NCBI GenBank assembly: GCA_030704615.1
Contig: CM060732.1
Location: 21,018,001-21,082,000 of the forward strand
DNA length: 64,000 nt
Direction: 5' to 3'
Origin: Takakia lepidozioides
Lineage: Eukaryota; Streptophyta; Takakiopsida; Takakiales; Takakiaceae
This document shows positions 54,720-64,000 of the stretch, one piece after another. Position numbers and translations under genes: made by a program. The notes beneath the pieces were generated by a model. The model did not search any database. It saw only the letters and a program-made list of their open reading frames with translations, and had not been told where the DNA came from. The stretch's first letter is position 1; each line of letters starts with the position of its first letter.

Positions 54720-55640
54720 TTATTCTGAATCTGAAACATATTCGTCACCCTCTGAATCATTTTGCTCAACTGGAATAGCGGTTGGTTGCACAAATGTCGC
54801 TTGAATGGTAGCCAACATAGCCAGGTCTTCTTTATTTAGAGCTGTGGGACCATCTAATGACCTAGGTATTGGCTGATCTGATAAGGTAGACGTCGATTGG
54901 CACGCCACTCATCACCACATGTCTCTCTGTCTGCTGTGAAATGTGCCTTCTTTGTTGCATACTTTTTGTCACAAAATGGCAACAAGAATGACACATGTTA
55001 GCAATGAAGTATTGCATTACTTAGCAAAAAATACCTAGCATGAATGATACTTTGAAAACCACTGGAGGAGTGAGCAGAATGACTTGTAAATAAACATGTT
55101 CTTCCAACAAGTCACTCACTCAGACATTTCGTTACTACAGCATTGGTTATAGTCAGGATGAACCACTGACATTTGTGACTTTGTGGGTGGTTTGATTACA
55201 CTGGTGACAGTCAGAATTGAAATTGAACTTGATATGAATAAGGTGCAATGAAAAGAAGTACTCACCGCGCCCAAGGAGCTATGACATTGGTATTGTTCAG
55301 CACATACAACATTTGTGCTGCATCTCTCCCAGCTCCAGTCATGTCCCGCTTTTTGCCGACACCTTCGAAGACCTCGTCCTCAACCCCTTCCTCCATATTT
55401 GCATCCCAAGTCCGCTGTTGAGTTGCATCAAATGATTGCATATACTCAGTCATGAACCCCATGGCCTCATCCAGAACATACCCTATAGCCGTACTCCCTT
55501 CTGGCTTTGCGTAATTCCTAACATATCCCTTAAGATCTTTCATGTAACGCTCCATGGGATACATCCACCGTGAAGACACCGGATAACAGTTTTGTTTATC
55601 TCCATGGAATAGATCTATGTGCTCACTTGTAACCACTAAA
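54720..55640 (-). pseudogene. CACTA TNP2 transposase C-terminal part (DUF4218-like)
   Basis: 55636-55262 reads SSRWMYPMERYMKDLKGYVR followed by NYAKPEGSTAIGYV and further helical sequence. The RWMYP-ER-LK-YVRN-A-PEGS pattern is the conserved C-terminal domain after the TNP2 catalytic region in CACTA elements. A second open piece (54908-54720, DQPIPRSLDGPTALNKEDL) lies toward the element end and may be the last exon. The catalytic domain is missing; the sequence to the right is SINE and captured DNA. Confidence 0.8.
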
Positions 55641-55684
55641 ATGAATTAAAAAAAAAAAATCAAAGTGCAAAAGATTTTAAAAAA

Positions 55685-55895
55685 ACACATCGGCTGGTAA
55701 GTGCAGAGTGTGTCGCCCTGGTGGTTTAGGGTTCAAACCCGCTGCATGAGTCCATGTGTGGGATTGTTTGTGACGACGGTATGTCTGGGCGTTGATCCTC
55801 CTGTAGGTCTCATAGCCCATAAATGAAAGGGGGTTAATTTTTCCCCCTCCTCAAGGGCCTGAGGTTTCCTTTAAAATTTATTTAAAAAAAAACCA
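55685..55895 (+). mobile_element. tRNA-derived SINE, copy C
   Basis: Same family as the SINEs at 985 and 35340: tRNA-like head with B-box GGGTTCAAACCC, body with GGGGGTTAATTTTTCCCCC and TCAAGGGCCTGAGG, and an A-rich tail (TTTATTTAAAAAAAA). It is inserted in the CACTA element. Confidence 0.75.
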
Positions 55896-55994
55896 AAAAA
55901 AAAAGTTGCTTATAGGGTTTGTGAAAAGGTTAAAAAACCTAAAAAGTTGCCCATCACGTATGTACAATATATACATATTTTTGGGGGGAAATTT

Positions 55995-56145
55995 CAAGTG
56001 TGTGCATATAGCGTACTGGTAAGGGCTCTTCCTGCGTGTCGCGGGGTCGCGGGTTCAAACTCCTCATGTTGGTTTTTTCCCCCTCATGCACTAAGCCCCA
56101 CTAAGCCCCACGAAGCCCTATCGTTGCTGTGCACACTAAGTCGTC
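55995..56145 (+). mobile_element. second tRNA-like SINE family
   Basis: A-box-like TAGCGTACTGGTAAG and B-box GGGTTCAAACTCC, then TTTTTTCCCCCTC and a CACTAAGCCCCACTAAGCCC repeat. A related 3' part recurs at 56670-56740, and the flank GTCTTAGCAGGTCG ... GGTTCTCATGGAC recurs at 56155-56215 and 56605-56660. Confidence 0.6.
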
Positions 56146-56764
56146 GTGCAGGTTAGTCTTAGCAGGTCGCGTTCAATCTCTGCTCGCTCAACTGCACCGT
56201 GGTGGTTCTCATGGACAATCCGACATTACCTGACTACAGACACAAGCAGCACACACAAGATGTCCGTCCGTTTGGGTTCATGGTCTGTCAGATCCTCCAT
56301 GGGTCATGACACAAGGTCGACGACAATGTGGTTAGGGCACCTTCTTCTTCGACCTATTTCAGCCTGTTTTGCCCTCCCATCAGACTCAGCCCTGAATTTG
56401 CAGCACGGAGCAAAGCTCGCATGAGTTTTTTACGATCCTTCATGATGGTGGGACAATCGCAATCGCAAGGTGTGGCTTTTTCTTAATGTAGGATGTGAAG
56501 AAGTTTGTCCATCCTGCAAATGTGGGCTTTTGGCTCCTATTAGTACCATGATTTGGTATTCTTCATGATGTTTACAAGGTTCCTGGGAGAGTTAGCTTGG
56601 TCTTAGCAGGTCGTGTTTCAATCTCTGCTCGCTTAGCTGCACCATGGTGGTTCTCATGGACCAATGCGATGTTTTTTTTTCCCCTCAAGCACTAAGCCCC
56701 ACTAAGCCCTATCGCTGCTGCGCACTTAAGTCCTCGCTAATGTTTACAAGGTTCTTGGGAGAGT

Positions 56765-58320
56765 CAGCTTGGTCCAGGGTATGCACGGCAAGGACATGGG
56801 ATGGAGGCTTTGGAGAGCTATGAGCAAATGATGGGGGAAGCACGTCGTGTTTGTGTGCATTTGCAATGCTTGTGCAAGCCTGGCAGCCCTGGAGAAGGGC
56901 AAGAGATGCATGGGGATATCATCAAAGCTGGAATTGTGCCAAATGTCAATCTAAACACTGCCCTGGCAGCTTTGGACAAGGGGAAAGAGGTCCATGGCGT
57001 CATCTTCAGAGCTGGAATTGTATCAAATGTCATTCTGAACAATACCCTGGTGAACATGTTTGCAAAATGTGGGTGCATCTAGGATGCAAAGGGAGTGTTT
57101 GAACGAGATGTGGTGTCATGGAGTGCGATGCTTGCAGGGTATGCACGACAGGGACGTGGGATGGAGGCTTTGGAGAGCTATGAGCAGATGATGGGGCAAG
57201 CACATCATGTTTGTGTGCATTTGCAATGTGCGTGCAAGCCTGGCAGCCCTGGAGAAGGGCAAGAGGTGCATAGGGATATCATCAAAGCTGGAATTGTGCC
57301 AAATGTCAATCGAACACTGCCCTGGCAGCTTTGGAAATGGGGAAAGAGGTGCATGGTGACATCTTCAGAGCTGGAATTGTACCAGATGACAATCTGAACA
57401 ATACCCTGGTGGACATGTTTGCAAAATGTGGGTGCATCTAGGATGCAAAGGGAGTGTTCGACACTATGGCTGAACGACATGATGAGGGAAGCACATCATG
57501 TTTGTGTGCATTTGCAATGCTTGTGCAAGCCTGGCAGCCGGCCTGGAGAAGGGCAAAGAGGTGCATGGGGATATCATCAAAGCTGGAATTGTACCAAATG
57601 TGAATCTAAACACTGCCCTGGAGCTCTGGAAAAGGGGAAAGAGGTCCATGACGACATCTTCAGAGCTGGAATTGTACCAAATGTTTTCTGAACCATACCC
57701 TGGTGGACATGTATGCGAAATGTGGGTGCATCAAGCCTGGACGAGGGCAAAGAGGTGCATGGGGTATCATCAAAGCTGGAATTGTACCAAATGTCATTAT
57801 GAACACTGCCCTGGCAGCTCTGGAAAAAGGGGAAAGAGGTCCATGGCGACATCTTCAGAGCTGGAATTGTACCAAATGTCATTCTGAACCATACCCTGGT
57901 GGACATTTATGCAAAATGTGGGTGCATCAAGCCTGGACAAGGGCAAAGCGGTGCATGGGATATCATCAAAGCTGGAATTGTACCAAATGTCATTATGAAC
58001 ACTACCCTGGCAGCTCTGGAAAAAGGGGAAAGAGGTCCATGGCGACATCTTCAGAGCTGGAATTGTACCAAATGTCATTCTGAACCATACCCTGGTGGAC
58101 ATGTTTGCAAAATATGGGTACAAATAGATCTAGGATCTAGGATGCAAAGGGAGTGTTCGACACTATGGCTGAACAAGATGTGGTGTCGTGGAGTGCGATG
58201 CTGGTCCAGGGTATGCACGGCAAGGACGTGGGATGGAGGCTTTGGAGACCTATGAGCAAAGGATGGGGAAGCTCATCATGTTTGTGTGCATTTGCAATGC
58301 TTGTGCAAGCCTGATGAGTG
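56765..58320 (+). pseudogene. amplified degenerate PPR (PLS-type) gene fragments, block 1
   Basis: At least five imperfect direct repeats of a ~180-370-bp module (GGATGGAGGCTTTGGAGAGC at about 56800 and 57158; partial units at 57480, 57720 and 57900; another at 58231). The modules encode pieces of a PPR array: GMEALESYEQMMGEA, then LEKGKEVHGDIIKAGIVPNV, TLVNMFAKCGCI and RDVVSWSAMLAGYARQGRG. PPR proteins bind organellar RNA, one motif per base, but here no frame crosses more than about 130 codons and the repeats are out of phase with each other. The module boundaries cut across PPR motifs, so this is DNA-level amplification, not a working protein. Confidence 0.85.
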
Positions 58321-58628
58321 TCGGAAACGCCCAACCCCGTGGGAGGGCGAATAAACCTTCTGTTAGCAAGGGAGTGGGCCGTGGAGGAGCCACACGAGCC
58401 CCAGTTTTTGCTTTACGTAAGACAAGTGAAGGAAAAAGGCGATGGGGAGCCGAGCCCAGATTGGATCAAGGGGATTTTGGAGAAATAGGAGGATGTGATG
58501 CCAGAGGATTTACCAAGCGGCTAGCCACCGCGAAGAGGAGTTGACCACAAAATTGAGGTGATACCGGGATCGGAGCCGCCTGCCAAGGCACCCTACCGGT
58601 TGAGCCACAGAGAGTTGGTCGAGACCGG
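58321..58628 (+). mobile_element. Ty3 pol fragment inserted in the PPR block
   Basis: The plus strand of about 58495-58625 reads MPEDLPSG, a TAG, PPRRGVDHKIEVIPGSEPPA, then KAPYRLSHRELVE, with the protease-to-RT linker and RT start of a Ty3 element (HKI-V-PG--PP-KAPYR-S--EL). It is a different Ty3 lineage from the two full elements here. The junctions are sharp: PPR sequence resumes at GGCCTGGAGAAGGG (58628). Confidence 0.7.
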
Positions 58629-59690
58629 CCTGGAGAAGGGCAAGAGGTGCATGGGGATATCATCAAAGCTGGAATTGTGCCAAATGTCAATCTGAACACT
58701 GCCCTGGTAGCTTAGGGGAAAGAGGTGCATGGCGACATCTTCAGAGTTATTATTGTACCAGATGTCATTCTGAACAAAACCCTGGTGAACATGTTTGCAA
58801 AATGTGGGTGCATCTAGGATGCAAAGGGAGTGTTCGACACTATGGCTGAACGAGATGTGGTGTCGTGGAGTGCGATGCTGGTCCAGGGTATGCACAGCAG
58901 GGACGTGGGATGGAGGCTTTGGAGACCTATGAGCAAAGGATGGGGAAGCTCATCATGTTTGTGTGCATTTGCAATGCTTGTGCAAGCCTGACAGTTGGCC
59001 TGGAGAAGGGCAAGAGGTGCATGGGGGAATTGTGCCAAATGTCAATCTGAACAGTGCCCTGGCAGCTTAGGGGAAAGAGGTGCATGGCGACATCTTCAGA
59101 GTTATTATTGTACCAGATGTCATTATGAACAAAACCCTGGTGAACATGTTTGCAAAATGTGGGTGCATCTAGGATGCAAAGAGAGTGTTCGACACTATGG
59201 CTGAACGAGATGTGGTGTCGTGGAGTGCGATGCTTGCATGGTATGCACGGCAGGGACGTGGGATGGAGGCTTTGGAGAGCTATGAGCAAATGATGGGGGA
59301 AGCACATCATGTTTGTGTGCATTTGCAATGCTTGTGCAAGCCTGGCAGCCAGCCGAGAAGGGCAAGAGGTGCATGGGGATATCATCAAAGCTGGAATTGT
59401 GCCAAATGTCAATCTGAACACTGCCCTGGCAGCTTAGGGGAAAGAGGTCCATGGCGACATCTTCAGAGTTGGAATTGTACCAGATGTCATCCTGAACAAA
59501 ACCCTGGTGAACATGTTTGCAAAATGTGGGTGCATCTAGGATGCAAAGGGAGTGTTCGACATTATGGCTGAACGAGATGTGGTGTCGTGGAGTGCGATGC
59601 TTGCATGGTATGCACGGCAGGGACGTGGGATGGAGGCTTTGGAGAGCTATGAGCAAATGATGGGGGAAGGGGGGGCACCTTCTTCAATAG
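58629..59690 (+). pseudogene. degenerate PPR gene fragments, block 2
   Basis: Three further modules of about 350-370 bp (GGATGGAGGCTTTGGAG at about 58909, 59259 and 59628) are very similar to one another and to block 1. They share the same in-frame TAG after GGGTGCATC where the best unit (60340) has AAG, so these units expanded from an already broken copy. Confidence 0.85.
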
Positions 59691-59732
59691 CACAATGGCT
59701 ACGAGTGGGTAGATGGTCAACTGGAAACAACA

Positions 59733-59966
59733 ATGGCAACAACGCAATTGATAGAACAAGGCCCACTGCTAATGAAGGTACCTTCTTCAACATATTTCAC
59801 CCTGAATTCCCCTGCTATCAGAGTCGTCCCTAAGTATCCAAAAACAGGTAACAAATATGAGAAGAAGCTATGGGATGAATTCTTTTCTGACCCTAGTAAC
59901 TGGTGGGACAACCGAGGCAAAAAGGTGAATGCCTGTCAGATTATAGAGTGTAGTAGATTCAATTGA
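59733..59966 (+). pseudogene. WWDNR (OSB/PDF-type) motif fragment 1
   Basis: A 77-codon frame contains VPKYPKTGNKYEKKLWDEFF then SDPSNWWDNRGKKVN. The LW-EFF--P--WWDNR pattern is the PDF motif of OSB proteins, organellar single-strand DNA-binding proteins of plants. It follows the PPR modules directly, so the captured parent may have joined the two, or two genes were captured. Confidence 0.5.
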
Positions 59967-59998
59967 CCATAGGAACTAGTGTGATAAGTTGAGTTGGG

Positions 59999-60170
59999 TG
60001 CAATTGCACTCTCCCTTTCCTCTCTGCTTCTGTTTGCTATTCAAAGGTAGGATTCCTGCCCTTAGTTTAAATTTCAGTCTGGTGCCGAGAGTGGGTAGAC
60101 CCTTGAGGTCATCCATGATGTCCTCCCCCATGTCACAGACTGGAAACAAGTCCAGGGAAGTTTTCTGCCT
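59999..60170 (-). pseudogene. LINE fragment within the CACTA element
   Basis: Nearly identical to 45958-46130 (same LRAGILPLNSKQKQRGKGEC reading on the minus strand). It ends near the same base on one side, after CCAGGGAAGTTTTCTGCCT. Confidence 0.8.
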
Positions 60171-60274
60171 AACTTCATTTTCATCAGACAATTTTCTGGA
60201 AACGGACATGGCTTTGGACACTACAGCCTCTAAGTCAGTAGGGTTGGGGCATTTGCTGGAACAATTCTAAAAGG

Positions 60275-60930
60275 AGAATGTTTGTCAGATTACCAGATGT
60301 CATTCTGAACACTGCCCCTGCCCTGGTGGACATGTATGCCAAATGTGGGTGCATCAAGGATGCCAAAGGAGTGTTCAGCACTATGGCTGAACGAGATGTG
60401 GTGTCGTGGAGTGCGATGCTTGCGGGGTATGCACAACAGGGGCGCAGGATGGAGGCTCCAACCTATGAGCAAATGATGGGGGAAGGGGTGAACTAGCCCG
60501 CCGACATAAGGTTTGTGTGTGTTTGCAATGTGTCTGGCAGCCCTAGAAAAGGGCAAAGAGATCCCTGGTGACATGATCAAATCTGCAATTGTTCCAGATG
60601 TCATCCTGAACACTGCTCTGGTGGCCATGTATGCCAAATATGGTAGCATTGAGGATGCCAAGGGAGTGTTCAACACTATGGCTGAATGAGATGTGGTGTT
60701 GTGGAATGTGATGTTTGCAGGGTGTGCAGAGCAGGGGCGCTATATGGGGCTTTGGAGACCTGAAAGCAAATGATGGGGGAAGGGGTGAAGTTCGACCACA
60801 TCATGTTTGTGTGCGTTTGCAGTGCGTGTGCAAGCATGGCAGCCCTGGAAAAGGGCATCGGAGGTGCATGGTTGCATCACCAAAGCTGGAAATGTACCAG
60901 ATGGATCAATAGCTACAAGAAACCTGCATG
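60275..60930 (+). pseudogene. least-degraded PPR fragment of the CACTA interior
   Basis: Reads LVDMYAKCGCIKDAKGVF, STMAERDVVSWSAMLAGYAQ, then a second PPR set (ALVAMYAKYGSIEDAKGVFN) and a third partial set (MFVCVCSACASMAALEKG). Here AAG is kept where blocks 1 and 2 have TAG, so this copy is closest to the captured source. A few stops remain (TAG near 60494, TGA near 60688). Confidence 0.85.
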
Positions 60931-61194
60931 GGTAGATGGTGACTGGTCAACTAGAAGCCGCAGCAGCAGCGGCACATGCAAATGAATGTGCCTACTGATT
61001 AAGATAACCCTAGGTATATACCTGCTTATACTAGGTAGATAAACTCAGGCACTGGTAATGAAAGCACCTTCTTCAACACATTTCACCCTGTTTTTCCCTC
61101 TTATCAGAATCGGCCCTAAATTTTCATGTTGAATTCTGCAAGTTAGCTGGTTGAGTGAGCCTTTGATAGTTTGGAGCGACTTTGACATGGTACT

Positions 61195-61302
61195 GCCAAT
61201 GTGACAACAGAGAAGTATCCAAAAACAGGTAACAGCTGAGACGAGGAGAAGCTGTGGAATGAATACTTTTCTGACCCCAGTCAATGGTGGGACAACCGAG
61301 GT
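61195..61302 (+). pseudogene. WWDNR (OSB/PDF-type) motif fragment 2
   Basis: Reads EKLWNEYFSDPSQWWDNRG followed by a possible donor (GAG|GTAAGA). It is similar to fragment 1, with the same upstream dispersed repeat (CACCTTCTTCAACA) about 140 bp before it. Confidence 0.5.
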
Positions 61303-61969
61303 AAGAACTTCATGAACTTAAGGCAAGAGTGGCTGATTGTTTCATTTCGAACCTGATATGCTTTGAGCCTGGTTCCGGAGATTTATCTCCAGACCTGCAA
61401 TCTGCTTTTGTGATGAGTTTACAATCTGCATATATAGTGGTAAATGTTATATATCAAACCAAGGTTCTTTCCTAAATGTGAATGACCTGGAAACCTTGTT
61501 AGAAAGATGAATGGCTTACGAATTGGACTATGTATGGCTTGACCCATGGATTAAATTTCAAAGGGTTAGAACATGTGTTAGGGTTTTAATACTGAATGGA
61601 TGTAGGACATTGCTAGGGCGCCAGAGCATGACATTCCATGCATTCACGCCATTGGATGCCAAACTTTTTTTGGCACGTTGGACCAAGGTTTGTATGCATT
61701 CACGAACTGCCGACCTTGCTCGTTGCCCGGTTGACCTTATTTTCCATAATTGCTAACTTTGTGGGGTGGAGGGGCTTGTGTTAGGCTGCAACTGGAGGCA
61801 CCTCTCCATGCAGCAGTTTTCGTACTAGAGGTGAGCATGCATGCACCTGTTGGCTATCAGTTCTATACAATGTGGCCATGTACATGTTGGGTACTTCAAA
61901 CTATTAGTAGATGCATTGCTAAATGTAACTGCTAAGGGGTGTTGGGCGTGATGTTTGCAAGCTGAGAAA
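61303..61969. other. unassigned CACTA interior
   Basis: No motif recognised. Short open frames at 61511-61756 and 61750-61935 are not convincing. Confidence 0.4.
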
Positions 61970-62486
61970 GCCATTCTTGATATTGCCACTGACAGTGCAC
62001 CAACTACGGCGCCTTCAAAGGCAACCCCCAAATATCAACCCCCTGCCACTGTGGCAGATATTCTTATGCTACCAAAAGTACTCTGCACTTTGAGTGATTG
62101 CTTATACTGGACGGTCCTCATTATCTAGTTTTCAACGTACATGTAAGTCTTCATAGGTTGATTAATGTGTGTTTTATGGTGGGTGCTGTGTGTATTTTAA
62201 GTTGAAGGACAAAATCAGCATGTATGATCCTCATTTACCACGACACAGGGCTGCTAGTGGAATTGTCACTGGTGTGCCTGGCAAAGACACATATCACTGT
62301 TGTGTTATACCTGAAGGATTGTGGCGGGTTGAGGTGAATGATATCTATATTGCCAATTGTGTCTTGCCTCATCCTAACGAGGAAGAGGTCCCACCGCAAA
62401 CAATGTTGGAGGATGTCGTCGGTCTGAATTGTCTTTGGCTAGAGAAGAACATGAAGAGGGTTTATATTTCGTTCGCCCGGGCATAG
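61970..62486 (+). pseudogene. CACTA accessory (tnpA/Ptta-like) protein fragment
   Basis: An exon-like stretch (AEKAILDIATDSAPTTAPSK then YQPPATVADILMLPK, 61970-62080) is followed by 62169-62486: KLKDKISMYDPHLPRHRAAS, GIVTGVPGKDTYHCCVIPEG and LWRVEVNDIYIANCVLPHPN. Placement before the right terminus and the YDP----ASG-V pattern resemble the accessory DNA-binding proteins of plant CACTA elements. The assignment to that family is tentative. Confidence 0.45.
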
Positions 62487-62629
62487 ACATTGCTGGCAGT
62501 GAGAAGAAGGCAGGAAAGCAGTTCAGTGTTCCTAGCATGCATGTGGAGACGCCGTGTAGAAGTTAGGCTCAGACTTTTATCATGGCTGGATTTTGTTGAC
62601 AGTGTTCCAACACTTAACTCTCTGGGATT

Positions 62630-63506
62630 CTAGTCTATTTTGTGGAGCTTGAATCCCCAATGGTACTTCTTTCACTACACTAGTGGTATGTGTTCCTCTA
62701 GTCATGTTCATAGTTACTTGCACATCACTGTAATAGTGGTATAATTTAAAACTGTGGGAGTAGCCGAATGCACACAATTGCCTACATTACCACTCGTATA
62801 GTGGTATAAGTAGTCACATATATATTACTGTACTAGTGGTATGAATTCCTCCAGTGGTATTCCTAATCACTTACACACCACTCTGTTAGTAATCACTACA
62901 ATCCATAGTTCCCACTCAGAGAGACACCATGAATGATTCAAATAGCTTACACACCACTCTGTGGGTAATCATTCCAATGACCTGCTGAGAGACGTCATCC
63001 ACTCACATAACCACTTTGTGAGTGATATTGTATATTCTCCGTTTTCATAGAATGACTCTATGAGTCATTTTGTGATCACTCAACAAGTGGTTTCGGAAGT
63101 CATTGAATTTCACTCCATCCATTTCGTAGCACTGACACACGACACGTGTCCATGCTGAGTGTTGCCACGTGTTGACATAATCTCCAATATCATCCACAGA
63201 CCACCGGTTTACACGTCTCCACTACAAAACGGAAGTGGTTACTTTACCACTATGACACGTCAGTTTACCACTGTGATACGTCATAAGTGGTTGGTTTACC
63301 TTAGTGACATGTCAGCTAACAGGTCGACCCGGACGTGAGTGGTTCGAACCACTGTCTTTAACCACCGGTGCCACGTAATGTCTTTTACCACTCATTTGTC
63401 CTAATGCACTGGTTCTTCATCACTCTGAGGCCAAAGTGGTTTAGTGTCTTTTACCACTCAAAATGGGTGGTTAACAGAGTGGTTATTCAGCGTTTTTCTT
63501 CTAGTG
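62630..63506. repeat. right subterminal repeat region of the CACTA element
   Basis: More than twenty AGTGGT/ACCACT motifs in both orientations, many as close inverted pairs (GTGGTTCGAACCAC), up to the terminus CTAGTG at 63506. They match the left end and strongly support the element limits. Confidence 0.88.
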
Positions 63507-63509
63507 TGC

Positions 63510-64000
63510 GTTTACGCATACAAGTACAGACATCCATTCTCTACTTTGAGGTATGATACCATACACATAATGTGTGCCCTTCTTTGCCAATACCTTTGCT
63601 CCATTTGTGCGACCAGCTTGCACTCCCGTTTCATCACAATTCCAGATTTGTGATGGGGGATACTTATGGAGATCATACATGCCTTGTAGGTTGGCATAGA
63701 AAGATTGACAATTTTCAACATTTACAGCTTTTGCTCTATTTACCTCCAAACCTTGAGCATAGCGCAAAGATATATCAGGATGACATCGCTTGAACCATCT
63801 CCACCACGAGTTCCCAGGTATACCCTCAACAAATGGTGTTGTGCGCTCTTGTGTGATTTCAGCAACTTTCAATTTCAGATGTCCGACATTGATGCCATGT
63901 CCCAATTCTTGCATATCGAAAATCCATTTGACAATGATATCCTCCTCATCTTTGGATAGCACTGTTGGACCTCCTTGCTTGCGACCATGCACGCTTGGAA
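63510..64000 (-). pseudogene. pogo/jerky-like DDE transposase, N-terminal half (runs off window)
   Basis: Read leftward from the window edge: SKDEEDIIVKWIFDMQELGH and GNSWWRWFKRCHPDISLRYA form a CENP-B/Tc5-type helix-turn-helix DNA-binding region. The first catalytic block QIWNCDETGVQAG and YGIIPQSREWMSVLVCVNA follow. It is cut at 63509 by the CACTA insertion and continues at 54077. This half is free of stops, so it was probably intact until late. The N-terminus lies beyond 64000. Confidence 0.88.

Larger units (their letters stand above)
54078..63506. mobile_element. 9.43-kb CACTA element with captured PPR-type sequence
   Basis: Both ends begin CACTAGAAGAAAAACG and continue to GAATAACCAC on the inward strand; the 28-bp inverted repeats differ at two positions. 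A 3-bp target duplication TGC flanks it (54075-54077 and 63507-63509). Removing the element and one TGC rejoins the pogo-like transposase frame exactly. Both subterminal regions are dense in AGTGGT/ACCACT motifs. The interior has a TNP2 fragment (minus, left), a tnpA-like ORF (plus, right), two SINE types and about 4 kb of degenerate gene fragments. No transposase catalytic domain is seen, so it is non-autonomous. Confidence 0.95.

Noticed and set aside
57577-58123. Minus-strand ORFs over the PPR block (FGTIPALKMSPWTSFP repeats)
   Set aside because: They are antisense shadows of repeated PPR coding DNA; the plus strand gives the PPR motifs.

Overview
This is streptophyte nuclear DNA. The best evidence is one recognisable, multi-exon housekeeping gene for the TFIIH subunit p52/TFB2 (+ strand, 39.3-45.5 kb, at least 14 exons with GT-AG junctions) and two copies of part of a class IV-type starch synthase. 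Most of the rest is mobile DNA at several stages of decay. The transposon mix (a large Tat/Athila-like Ty3 element, a chromodomain Ty3 element with an apparent self-priming site, CACTA, PIF/Harbinger, pogo-like, hAT MITE, LINE and tRNA-derived SINEs) and degenerate PLS-type PPR sequence suggest a non-seed lineage such as a charophyte alga, bryophyte, lycophyte or fern. The species cannot be fixed from the sequence alone.

Layout. 1-1.6 kb: the 3' edge of a starch synthase exon and its intron, repeated at 34.35-36.0 kb. 2.0-7.1 kb: a decayed minus-strand gene with an acidic N-terminus, a GNHR motif block and a C-terminal SWIM zinc finger. One of its introns appears to hold sixteen ~116-bp repeats, each centred on a 30-36 bp hairpin. 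7.15-22.1 kb: a decayed plus-strand gene related to MULE-type transposases, split by an intact-ended 13.28-kb Ty3 element (7285-20564, target duplication TGGAC) that lies on the minus strand and carries about 3.7 kb of extra coding sequence after pol. 23.5-29.9 kb: a 6.4-kb chromovirus (target duplication GTTTT) with a small internal inversion, an accessory ORF and a PBS complementary to its own predicted RNA 5' end. 29.9-34.4 kb: mostly unassigned sequence ending in a starch synthase pseudo-exon. 36.2-38.7 kb: a LINE 3' fragment and AT-rich and GC-rich repeats.

39.3-45.5 kb: TFB2, with a 209-bp tandem duplication containing a whole exon and a second, partial exon duplication. 45.6-50.6 kb: a LINE fragment, SINE-like sequence, a 346-bp hAT MITE and a PIF/Harbinger remnant. 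52.8-64.0 kb: a pogo/jerky-like transposase gene (minus strand) cut in two by a 9.43-kb CACTA element (54078-63506, 28-bp terminal inverted repeats, TGC target duplication). The CACTA element keeps a TNP2 C-terminal fragment and a tnpA-like ORF, but about 4 kb of its interior consists of amplified, degenerate PPR gene pieces, WWDNR (OSB-type) motif pieces and small fragments of other retroelements.

The window is therefore a nest of insertions around one probable working gene. Many premature stops are TAG where the family expects CAG or TGG, which fits decay of methylated cytosines rather than a changed genetic code. All gene assignments are from motif recognition by eye; no database search was run.
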